The position numbers were made by a program, and so were the translations under genes. A stretch of DNA of 64,000 nucleotides from Chrysaora quinquecirrha (Eukaryota; Cnidaria; Scyphozoa; Semaeostomeae; Pelagiidae), in assembly GCA_014526335.1 (NCBI GenBank), contig JACTAT010000285.1:225297-289296 (forward strand), written 5' to 3'. Shown here piece by piece: positions 55,268 through 63,771 of this stretch (its first letter is position 1; the number at the start of each line of letters is the position of its first letter). The notes below the pieces were generated by a model. It was not told where the DNA came from, ran no database searches, and saw only the letters and a list, made by a program, of their open reading frames with translations.

Positions 55268-56266
55268 TTAAGGCATGTGAACGGCTTGTAATTGCTCGGC
55301 ATAAAATTTTCCTTCAATAATTTGCGAGCCTAAATCTCTCAATATACAAGCAAAAGGTGAATATGTTTTTTTAATAGAAGCGATTTGAAAAATCTCGTCA
55401 GTCCATTGCTTTTGAAAACCTCTTTTGAATACTTTGTTTGTTGAAGCTATTCGCACATACTCTCCAACACTAAAACAACTTTTTATTTTTCTTCTCGATG
55501 GTAAATTAGCCTCTATCTTCGCCCAATATTTTTCGAAATTTTCTCTTACTAATGGATAATTATTAACATTAACTTCGTTAGGTGCCATAGCTATTATTCT
55601 ATGTTTTGTATTATTTATACTCTCTACTAACTGCTGTAATACATTGATGTAATTGTAATCTCCTTTCGATTCTCTACTATCCAAGTACTTTACAATTTTT
55701 CCTTTCAACGTTCTATTATACCTCTGAACAATGGCACATTTAGGATCATCATTCGAAAAAATTAATTTAATATTATTCTTCTTTGCAACATCACGAAAAG
55801 CAATATTTATAAATTCAGATCCATGATCCGCTCTCAATAACTTCGGTCTTCGTTTAGTTGACTCTAAAATATTTTGAAATGCCAAAACACTTGATAAACC
55901 AGTTTTATTATTTATCGGTCTCACCCAAGCATGTTTATCAAATTGATCTATACAACAAAATAAATATCGCGTTCCAGCATTAAAAGGTGGACGGAAAATA
56001 TTATCACTCTGCACATCCATGAAATCAATTTCCCAGCAATAATCTTGTCTGCCGACTTTAATTGGTGGGTGAATAAACTTTTTCCAAACAGGCTTAAACG
56101 AACCATAAGTATTATTTGATTTAGCCCATTCATTTACTTGTTGTCTTGACAATTTAGGCAAATCTTTTTTTGCATACTGATAAAATTTATTTAAACCACC
56201 AAGAGAACCAGGAAAAGCTGGATTATTGTATAAATCATTCAATTGCTCAAATAATGCATTATCCAT
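55268..56266 (-). CDS. Polinton rve-family integrase
   Basis: 332 intact residues. The core has WEIDFMDVQ (Asp81), YLFCCIDQFDKHAWVRP, LLRADHGSEFIN (Asp147) and DDPKCAIVQRYNRTLKGK, where the third catalytic residue expected as Glu is Gln181 (CAG). An SH3-like C-terminal part includes FSVGEYVRI and FQKQWTDEIFQIASI. The enzyme would insert the element into host DNA. The Glu-to-Gln change is expected to abolish or strongly reduce strand transfer. Confidence 0.85.
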   Translation of the reverse strand: MDNALFEQLNDLYNNPAFPGSLGGLNKFYQYAKKDLPKLSRQQVNEWAKSNNTYGSFKPVWKKFIHPPIKVGRQDYCWEIDFMDVQSDNIFRPPFNAGTRYLFCCIDQFDKHAWVRPINNKTGLSSVLAFQNILESTKRRPKLLRADHGSEFINIAFRDVAKKNNIKLIFSNDDPKCAIVQRYNRTLKGKIVKYLDSRESKGDYNYINVLQQLVESINNTKHRIIAMAPNEVNVNNYPLVRENFEKYWAKIEANLPSRRKIKSCFSVGEYVRIASTNKVFKRGFQKQWTDEIFQIASIKKTYSPFACILRDLGSQIIEGKFYAEQLQAVHMP

Positions 56267-56429
56267 CTTTGAACATTAAACAGCTAATATCGTAAATTTG
56301 ATGCGTCAGGCTTTTTTTATAATATAATCTATTTTTTTTTAATTTTTATATTTATTATCGTTTTATATTCTGAAAATATTTAATTTTATAACTATTCACT
56401 ATTTCATAGAACTGCTATTCACTTACATA

Positions 56430-56687
56430 ATGAACATTAATACTGAATTTAAATGTGATCATCAAAACACAGCTGTGAATCGCAAAGTCATGCAACTATT
56501 AGAGAAGCATCTTTTAACAAATTATAATGGTCATATATCTAACTCATGTCAAGGTGACATAGCTGCTTGCAAATTCTGGAACGATTTAGATCAAGAAACA
56601 AAGCAAGACATGGTTGAAAAATTGAAAAGCTTGAAACTTTTTATCACCTTCTTTATCTTGATTCATCTTCCTTATCTCTGTAACTAA
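56430..56687 (+). CDS. small hypothetical protein, doubtful
   Basis: 85 codons starting MNINTEFKCDHQNTAVNRKV. The first 55 residues look protein-like; the last third is antisense to the end of the opposite gene. Either this frame or the end of the coiled-coil gene is a fusion created by rearrangement. Confidence 0.3.
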   Translation: MNINTEFKCDHQNTAVNRKVMQLLEKHLLTNYNGHISNSCQGDIAACKFWNDLDQETKQDMVEKLKSLKLFITFFILIHLPYLCN

Positions 56688-56957
56688 ATCTTTCAAGTCA
56701 GAATAAACAGCTCTTAACGCTTCTACTTCACCTTTTAAATTTTGAATCTCTTTACTTGCGTTGTCTTCTGTTTTCACAAGTGTTATTTCTTCTTTAAGCA
56801 CTTTAATTTCAGCCGTTAAATGAACACATTGAAAATTTACAGAATTCGCATCTGTACGCAATGCTCTCAATCTTGCTGCAATATCTTGCTTGTCAAAATT
56901 TTTCAACGACTGCATTGGCTGCCCATTCAATTCGTCAAGCTTATTTAATGACTCCAT
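56586..56957 (-). CDS. coiled-coil protein
   Basis: The start is taken at MESLNKLDELNGQ (56957) because a TATA box and palindrome lie 40-90 bp upstream. The longer frame's first 22 residues would cover that promoter. Most of the protein is heptad-like (HLTAEIKVLKEEITLVKT, EIQNLKGEVEALRAVYSDL). This suggests an oligomeric rod or fibre-like protein. Unrecognised. Confidence 0.5.
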   Translation of the reverse strand: MESLNKLDELNGQPMQSLKNFDKQDIAARLRALRTDANSVNFQCVHLTAEIKVLKEEITLVKTEDNASKEIQNLKGEVEALRAVYSDLKDLVTEIRKMNQDKEGDKKFQAFQFFNHVLLCFLI

Positions 56958-56987
56958 TGCAAATAACAAAATACATAGTATAAGCAC

Positions 56988-57050
56988 ATATATATATTCA
57001 TTTTTATGACACATGTCAATCATCTCAAACTCTTAACATATGTCAATCAA
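56988..57050 (-). promoter_or_regulatory. putative promoter: palindromic sites plus TATA
   Basis: The minus strand has TTGATTGACATATGT (57036-57050), TGATTGACATGTGTCA (57007-57022) and an ATATATATAT box (56988-57000) before the ATG at 56957. Same module as at 52 and 61 kb. Confidence 0.6.
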
Positions 57051-57205
57051 AAAAGATAGTAAAAAGGTCAAACAGACGTAGAGAATATGAATCAGATTTC
57101 AAGTTTCAATCTCATAATTCAATCAACTAATTTACATTGCTTTTGTTTCGAAAATCATGGAAACTTTTTCAAATGTTCATTAATTCTTGCACAATTATCA
57201 ATTCA

Positions 57206-57527
57206 CCTCTCCTTTTCCAGCTGCAGAAAAATTTGAAATAGCATCAACTTGGTATATTCTTCTATCTACATAATCAATTTTCCTAATTTCTTCTGGCGTC
57301 AAAGCAGCAATTACCCACTCCCATACGCTCTTGGATCAGTCGCTCAAAATTTTATCATCATCGGTAAGTATATATAATACGACTTGTTTTCCAAGACAAA
57401 ATTCACTAGAAAGTTGTTTTATTTCCAAAACTCTCCCTTTGGAAGCTCTTTGCAATAAAGAACTTTGTAATTCATCGGCAGCTTCTTTATTAATTACAGC
57501 CATAAATAAAGTAGTCTCTTCTGCCAT
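57206..57527 (-). pseudogene. small hypothetical protein, frameshifted
   Basis: The first frame (57527-57336) starts MAEETTLFMAVINKEAADEL. After a shift near 57340 the continuation reads VWEWVIAALTPEEIRKIDYV and ends near 57206. A short alpha/beta pattern; not recognised. Confidence 0.35.
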
Positions 57528-57608
57528 CTTGACAGATTGATTTCCGAATGCGGAATCAGTAACTAAGTCTTCTACTCCCTCTTTTATAACGTTTTTCGTA
57601 AGCTTTTT

Positions 57609-57899
57609 TTAATATTGATAAAAAACTTCTCCAGTCGATTTTACAATAGTAACTCTTCTAGAAGGTATTAATGGAGCTGGATTATATGCCAAACGCCTCG
57701 CTGTCTCAGGAAATGGCGAAAAAAATCTAGCTCTATGATCTCCAGCTAAATTATGATGATGATGATGATGATGACGTTTTTGTCTTTTTCTTATATTTCT
57801 AAAAACCTTAATATTTCTTTTTCTGCCTCCACCTTTCAATTTATTTGCCATCATTGTCTGCTTATCCAAAGCTAATGGCTCATTACCATACCCTTCCAA
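57609..57899 (-). CDS. basic His-rich small protein
   Basis: 96 residues: a basic middle (GGGRKRNIKVFRNIRKRQKR), a His7 run from an ATG/CAT microsatellite, and a Pro/Arg-rich end. It sits 68 bp downstream of the ATPase gene on the same strand. The composition suggests a nucleic-acid-binding virion protein. Not recognised. Confidence 0.4.
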   Translation of the reverse strand: MEGYGNEPLALDKQTMMANKLKGGGRKRNIKVFRNIRKRQKRHHHHHHHNLAGDHRARFFSPFPETARRLAYNPAPLIPSRRVTIVKSTGEVFYQY

Positions 57900-57966
57900 A
57901 TAAATTCGCTCTCTTATAAAGCTTCATACCTAAAAGCCTTTTGCAAATATTCTATTCAAATTCCTA

Positions 57967-58950
57967 CTAACTCAATAACTTATAGCAAAGACATTGGAAC
58001 TTTTCGCTATCAAAAGGAAAATTTATCAAATATCTTGTTTTGTCCTTGTCTGTCGGCTTAAATTTCGCAAATACGCTAGGCCATTTTTTACTATTTTCTT
58101 CAAAATATTTCTTCATTGCAGAGTGAAGTTCTCTTGAACGATCTCCACCTCCTTCTAATTGATGACATAAAGTCTTCATTTGATTACTTTCTCTCTGGTT
58201 ATCGAAAATTACTTGATAATCAGTATTAGTAGCAATATCACAAGCTAAACGACCTTGTTGAAATGGTGATTGCCATAATACACAAGCAGAAATCGATTTA
58301 TGATGAGAAGCTTTTGTAAATAAAGCAGCTACTTCTTTATTATCCTTTATCTCGCTCATTAAATCGTCCATGATAACAATACAATTCGCAGCTTTATTAA
58401 GTTTATTTATATCTATTCCTTTTATGAATTCAATATTGCCTTCACCATATTTAGATTTCAGCTTTTGAAAAAACTCTGGTTGCTCAACTCCATAAAACCA
58501 TAATATTTTTGTTAATAATTTTCCCTTTTTATCTGAAGTAACTTTCTTCCAATTTTCAAGTAATTTTTCGACCCAAAAAGTTTTACCACATCCAGACTTG
58601 CCAGTTAGCAAAAGTGTAAATGGGTTTTGTATTACAGTATCCACTACTTGTGGCTTATGATCATAAATCGATTTAACTTTTGATCTATATTGATCATATA
58701 AAAGACTGCCAATATGATTCAAAGATGTTAAGATATCTCGTCTAGATTTTTCTTCTCTAGTCAATCCTATTGCACTGCCTTCACCATATAAATTTTTTAA
58801 TTCATCATCGTCATCGTATTTCGCTCGCTTATATTCTCCACCTTCATTTCGATAATCATCATCATCATCATCATATTTTTCGCTTTCGTTTTCAGAATTA
58901 TCCAATTCAGATTCAGGCAAATAAATGTCAAATTCTAATTTTCTCTTCAT
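57967..58950 (-). CDS. A32-like genome packaging ATPase
   Basis: Intact 327-residue frame. An acidic N-terminus is followed by Walker A LLLTGKSGCGKTFW (residues 113-126), Walker B NCIVIMDDL (residues 189-197), and the downstream SACVLWQSPFQQG typical of FtsK/HerA-type A32 ATPases. These motors push DNA into capsids of adenain-encoding Polinton-like viruses. It is one of the few unbroken core genes here. Confidence 0.85.
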   Translation of the reverse strand: MKRKLEFDIYLPESELDNSENESEKYDDDDDDYRNEGGEYKRAKYDDDDELKNLYGEGSAIGLTREEKSRRDILTSLNHIGSLLYDQYRSKVKSIYDHKPQVVDTVIQNPFTLLLTGKSGCGKTFWVEKLLENWKKVTSDKKGKLLTKILWFYGVEQPEFFQKLKSKYGEGNIEFIKGIDINKLNKAANCIVIMDDLMSEIKDNKEVAALFTKASHHKSISACVLWQSPFQQGRLACDIATNTDYQVIFDNQRESNQMKTLCHQLEGGGDRSRELHSAMKKYFEENSKKWPSVFAKFKPTDKDKTRYLINFPFDSEKFQCLCYKLLS

Positions 58951-58959
58951 TTTTTTAAC

Positions 58960-59480
58960 ATTAAAATAATCTTAATGTTTTCTTTTACTAAATCTTTTTC
59001 TCTTATTAATTACTTTTTTTTAAACCTTTTTCTATTTTTATACATTCCTTTCCTGCCAAAACCGCTTATATTTCGAAATAGACTTGCTTTCTTCCCTTTT
59101 ATACGCATAGCATTTAATAAACGTTTTTTTTTCTTTTTCAGCTCCATGGTCTATGCCAAACATCGAATAAGCAGCTAATGTACTTCAACCAGCACCCATT
59201 TTATTCTATTAACTTAACAGTTCATTTCTTTATTTTTTTATCAACATCTTTTTTAATTTCATTTTTTTCAAAATTTTCTGTTTCAGATTCAGGCAAATAA
59301 ACACCAAATTTTAGTTTTCTCTTCACTGTTTTAAAAAATACTAGAACTACTAAAACAAATATATATAAAATCTATCAAAAAAAAAATAAGAAAAATAATG
59401 AAATTATTTTCTAAACCAGTTTTTTTTTAGTTTTTTTGTCTTGTTTTAATTTGTTTTCCCTCGCCTCCTCCTAAACGCTT
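58960..59480. other. AT-rich spacer with decayed repeats
   Basis: A short copy of the ATPase gene start (antisense of a MKRKLKFGVYLPES-like segment) is visible at 59285-59326. This suggests a small internal duplication. No intact gene otherwise. Confidence 0.45.
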
Positions 59481-60150
59481 TCTTTTCTTCCAGCAGACGA
59501 ATTCATTAAACTCTGCAATTTCTTGTTTCCTCTTTCTAGCTTTCTCTATTCTCCTCCTCTCAATTTCCTTCTCATCTTCTTCTTCACTCTCCTCACAACT
59601 CTCTCTTGCACTCCCTTTTCTACTACTCTCACCTCACTCTCTTCACCTTCATCGTCACCTTCCTTTTCAACTATAGAATCTACTGCTATTTCTACTTCTT
59701 TATTCTTCTTCTGTTCATTCCCCTCTCTCTCTCTCTGCCCATCTCAGTTCCATATCCTTCATACTAATAGGCTTTCTACCTATTCTCGGCCTAGGCAGAG
59801 TCAAAGTTATTCTCTTATCATTTTTGTCCCTTAAATTATCGACTACATTTTCAATAGTAGACAGATCAGGAGTTTTCGTGGATTCTAACACTGCAGATGT
59901 TAGATCGGCCAAAGGCTTCTTTAATTCTTTTTTACTTTCCTCTATTATCTCCTGCATGTTTGTCATGGCAGCTTCCATAAATTCTAAAAAAATAAAAAAC
60001 TTATATTCAAACTAAATATCGCATTAACATTTCAACTCCTGTGAAAAAGAAATATACAATAAATATAAAAGTTTAAAAGTACATACGATCTCCTATCCTT
60101 ATAATTTCTCCATTAAATTCAAATTTATCATAACAACCACCTGTTTTAAT
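59460..60150 (-). pseudogene. spliced Glu/Arg-rich protein gene, frameshifted
   Basis: A short Cys-containing exon (about 60150-60090; CEYTCIKTGGCYDKFEFNGE) ends at GTATGT. After an intron the next exon starts near 59995 (TTTTAG acceptor) and continues in phase through MEAAMTNMQEIIEESKKEL and RPRIGRKPISMKDMELRW. From about 59720 the frame changes at least twice through GAGA-rich sequence into a Lys/Arg-rich tail. No family recognised; the start exon is incomplete. Confidence 0.4.
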
Positions 60151-60202
60151 GCATGTATATTCGCAATTTCAGTTTTGAATTTTTGCTTTATTGTCAAATC
60201 CA

Positions 60203-61106
60203 TTAAAAGAAATCACCTTCTGGCGCCTCTTCTGTCTGAATTATTTCAAATCCATTTTGGCTAATTTTATTATCTATAAAAGCAAAAAAAAAACTCTAAA
60301 AACAAAATTTTCTATTACTTTTAAAACATATAATAATTCCTGCATAAAATTTTCTAATACTCACCATGCTGATGATTAGCGTCTTCGCTTTGTTGTTGTA
60401 TCAAACTTTCTTTATTAGAATTATCACTCTCTTCTATCTTCTTCTTCATCAATAACAACTATAAACCAAAGAAACAATATAACTAAAAGAAAATAAATAA
60501 TTTTCTTAACAACTATAATACGCATTTATTCCTTAAATTACATTTTACCTTCTATCTCTTCATGTGACTTTTCGCTTAGGAATTTGCTTCGATCTTAAAT
60601 CGAACTGGGTATGTTTTTTCAACAGATTGCGAATCTTTCCACTGTTTTCATATATTCCAATCATTTGGCTTCTTGCCTCATCACGGGTCCACACTAACTT
60701 TATCATCAATAATTTCTTTAATTCTATTTCTATACCCTATAAACAAGAAACTTTTTTCAGTTATATAATACTAATATTATTTTTTTTATTAATAAAAGCT
60801 ATAAAGGCAAATTCAACTTACATCTATAAATGCTCCATCTTTAAGCACTTTTCCTTTTTCTACCTCAAACTCTAACAGTCTCATATTGACTCTCCGCTTT
60901 TCAAAACCAAAAGGAACCAACAGCTCACTTTCGCCGAAATTGCAAACTTCATTGCATACATGGCGAAAAAGACACTAAATAATATTATCTTTTTGAGCAA
61001 CATCGCAAAGCAACCAAATTCTCAGTCTTTCCGTCATTCTCGCCAATTTATTAAACAACGATTCCTCCTCCTTCAAAATATCTTGTAAGTGTAATTCCTT
61101 TGCCAT
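60203..61106 (-). pseudogene. four-exon small gene with 85-91 bp introns, one stop and one shift
   Basis: Exon 1 (61106-60822) starts MAKELHLQDILKEEESLF, has TAG at 60977-60975 and ends at GTAAGT in phase 0. Exon 2 is 60736-60549, exon 3 60459-60365 (ends GTGAGT) and exon 4 60273-60203. All acceptors are TTTATAG. Exon 1 resumes after the stop with CLFRHVCNEVCNF, and exon 4 ends EEAPEGDFF. The regular short introns show that this virus-like element used the host spliceosome. Function unknown. Confidence 0.55.
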
Positions 61107-61142
61107 GTCTTATAAAATGAAGCTGAAATTAAAATTAGAATT

Positions 61143-61291
61143 AATTATATATTCCAATATGATTGATTGACAGCTGTCAACTTTAAGAATTGAATTATAT
61201 AAATCAAAAGAACTTGTCTTATATGTTTGATTGATAACTGTCATATTTCAATTACATATATGCTCGAATTACATATATGCATTATAAAAGC
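61143..61291. promoter_or_regulatory. putative bidirectional promoter with two palindromic sites
   Basis: GATTGATTGACAGCTGTCAA (61161-61180) faces the minus gene with an AATTATATATTCC box at 61143-61155. TTTGATTGATAACTGTCAT (61226-61243) precedes ATTATAAAAGCC (61280-61291) and the plus-strand gene at 61324. Confidence 0.55.
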
Positions 61292-61323
61292 CAGCGCAAT
61301 AATCTAGAAAGCTCATAACAATT

Positions 61324-62396
61324 TTGAGCAGTCAAAAAAAGCGGAAACAAATTATTCTAAACGTGTTCAATCATTCTAAAGTATTCAAAATAGATAAAGA
61401 TTTCGATTGCGATGTCATGATCCAAAACTCAGTGGCTTCTATGTTTGTAAGAGATAAATTCAGGACTTGGACAAGAAAGCCATTCTTGAATGCTCGTATA
61501 TTCAACTTGATGATGGACATCAATGCTGCAGAAGGGTAAATATCATTTTTGATAAATTTTTACTTTCCGAGTTCAACAAAATATAGCGAATAATCAAACA
61601 CGAACTTAACGGGGCCTTGATGAGCAGCATTATCTGTCTACCAAGGGTCTCCCTTGCTCAAGAGTTTCTCATACATAAAAAATTCTTCAGCCACCCGTTC
61701 TGAAACTCACCGAAAACGGCTGTTGTAACGAACGGCCTACTTTTCCCGCGCTGTATGAGGGTTCTACACAGCCTCTCATGACATTGGCCAGAGCATTCCT
61801 CAATAGCCTTTTGAGTCTGAGAGAGGTGGTGTTGATTAAACAGATATATATGTTAAACAACTGTAAATCAAAAAAGTAATTAACTTTTTTTATTCGTTTA
61901 GTTCACTCTGAGAATTGCAAATAGAGAACAAGAAACAGTTTACGATTCTCACTTCATACCATGCAAAGAAGCATGGGACCTAAGTCCGGATGAAAAAATT
62001 AAATTCGAAAAATGCAGCAGGCAAATTCATGGGCTGTCTTATGAAACGGCCGAAAACACTGCCAACGGATATTGTGGCGATCACCTAAATTTGTTGAAAT
62101 TTCTTTGCGAAAAAGAAAACATCAATCAAGTTTATTACTTTTCTAGAAACCGTCGATACACGTTTGAAAAAAAAGCTATGGATTCTATCAGAATACCATC
62201 AGCAAATATTGCACCTATTTTGAAATCCTTCAAAATTGATCGCCTTTGGTGCAGAGGCAGCTGCACAAAAACATTTATAATTTTGAAGTTCTTGGAGTTC
62301 CTTTTCGACTGGCAGTCGAACGTTTCATTCCCGCCATACAAATACCAAAAGCCAATCAGATCTGATTTTCGGCAACTTTTGAATGTTATAAATTAA
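61324..62396 (+). pseudogene. two-part gene of unknown function, probably spliced
   Basis: Part 1 (61324-61535) lacks an ATG (first codon TTG) and ends at a GTAAAT donor. Part 2 (61902-62396) begins after TTCGTTTAG and is open to the stop, with LSPDEKIKFEKCSRQIHGLS and YCGDHLNLLKFLCEKENI. The two parts do not join in phase, so there is a one-base change or a wrong junction. The lost ATG and the phase problem suggest decay. No family recognised. Confidence 0.4.
61600..61850. other. GC-richer insert within the intron
   Basis: This block contrasts with the AT-rich sequence around it and contains GTAACGAACGGCC and CCCGCGCTGTATGAGG. It looks like a small inserted element, but no ends or target duplication could be recognised. 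Confidence 0.3.
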
Positions 62397-62529
62397 AAAC
62401 ATTGAACTTCCTAAATTTGGACACTTATTCTATCTTACATTATTACTTGTAGTTTAATTTCATGACTTGTTCTTTATAAAAAACATATGACATATTCCTT
62501 TCTGATATCTTTTTGACTCATATCTCATT

Positions 62530-62665
62530 TATTTGCAACTAAATAAATTCATAAATTTTAAATAAAAAATAAATACAAAGCAAATCTCAAAAAATTCATA
62601 AAATTGAAATAAAAAATAAATACAAAGCAGAACTCAATAAATTCATAAAATTGAAATAAGCACAG
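62530..62665. repeat. AT-rich tandem duplication
   Basis: A unit of roughly 50 bp containing AAATAAATACAAAGCA and AAATTCATAAA is repeated two to three times. Confidence 0.6.
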
Positions 62666-62789
62666 AATTAGAATTACTAGAATCGCCAGTTCAACCGCTC
62701 TTCACAGAGACGAAAGTCAAAATACACAGTAAAACAAATCAACCAGAAAGCTTAGGGATAAACGTTTATTTTTGTCCCCAAAAGTCGGA

Positions 62790-63080
62790 CAGCAACATCT
62801 CCCTAAATCGTCCCTAAATTGACCCTAAATTGTCCCTAAATCGTCCCTAAATTGTTAATTTTTATATCCGTACATAATAATCCCTAATTTTTAGGTACTT
62901 TGTCCCTAAATTATCAATCTTCATAACCGTATATAACAATCCCTGATTTTTAGGTTCTTTATCCCTAAATTGTCCCTAAATTATTAATCTTTATATCGGT
63001 ATATAATCATACCTAATTTTTAGGTTCTTGTCACCCAAATAATCCCTAAATTGTCCCTATAATACACAGTAATATCTTAT
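62790..63080. repeat. minisatellite with CCCTAAATTGT units and longer higher-order copies
   Basis: GTCCCTAAATTG/TCGTCCCTAAAT units are first repeated directly. They are then embedded in three longer copies (about 75 bp) of the form CCCTAATTTTTAGGT...TTTATATCGGTATATAAT. No gene lies here. Confidence 0.8.
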
Positions 63081-63771
63081 CCCTAATTTTTGTGTTCCTC
63101 GTCCCCAAAGTGACTTCCAAGAATTGTTTTTCTGTATGCACAAAATTACCGAAAACTTTTCTTCGTCCCATCCGTATTGTTCCCAAATTTCTGACGAAAC
63201 ACAATACAGTGACATACAGTAGATGAAAGACAATCAAAATCAAAACATTTGTTTTGGGAAGTTATTGGACAAAAACTGCAACTAATTTCCAGAGCATGCA
63301 ACCAATATCAATTATTAAAACAAAAATTTGTCAATAAAAGGGGTTAATTAAGAGTTTACAAGACATAAAAGCAAATTTTAGCTAAAACTAAATGTACAAA
63401 AACAATAATAGAATTATCACACTTTACTCTTAGGCCCAAAATAATGAGAACAGATTTTAGGAACAGGGGAGTTCAGTTAGTTTTTTAACAAGATTCAAAA
63501 TTCAAGTCCAAACATAAACATGTCATTATTATAGTAGATTTGGACCCTGTATTTGGACCCAAGAGTAAACTTTATCAGAAAAAATAATTTCTAACGTTAA
63601 TAAGCCCTTTTCACATTCGTTTCTGAAAACGAGGCTCGAAATCGAGAACGAAGCTAACACTGTAAGAAATTAGCAGTCAGCAACAATCAAAGAATTGATA
63701 AGGTGTGATCAGTCGAGATTAGTCATTTGTTGCTCTAAGTTTTATCTGTTTCTGAATATATTGATTCTAAG
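63081..63771. other. upstream region of the THAP gene
   Basis: AT-rich. No recognisable gene or clear TATA element was found; it probably contains the promoter of the gene starting at 63772. Confidence 0.35.

Larger units (their letters stand above)
48141..62396. mobile_element. Polinton/Maverick (adintovirus-like) relic, part 2
   Basis: Mostly leftward genes: two paralogous structural proteins, integrase plus chromodomain, a packaging ATPase, an F-box-like protein and several small proteins, some spliced. Together with part 1 this completes the usual Polinton gene set (polymerase, protease, capsid, ATPase, integrase) without duplicates. That favours one element split by later insertions, although two separate elements cannot be excluded. 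Confidence 0.7.

Noticed and set aside
59523..59834. Ser/Thr/Pro-rich plus-strand open frame
   Set aside because: It is antisense to the GAGA-rich tail of the minus-strand gene and has no independent support.
61324..62396. A simple two-exon intact gene
   Set aside because: The GT-AG junction is plausible, but the two parts do not join in phase and part 1 has no ATG.
62790..63080. Interstitial telomeric repeat (CCCTAA)
   Set aside because: The unit is CCCTAAATTG with longer composite copies, not a perfect hexamer or heptamer telomere array.
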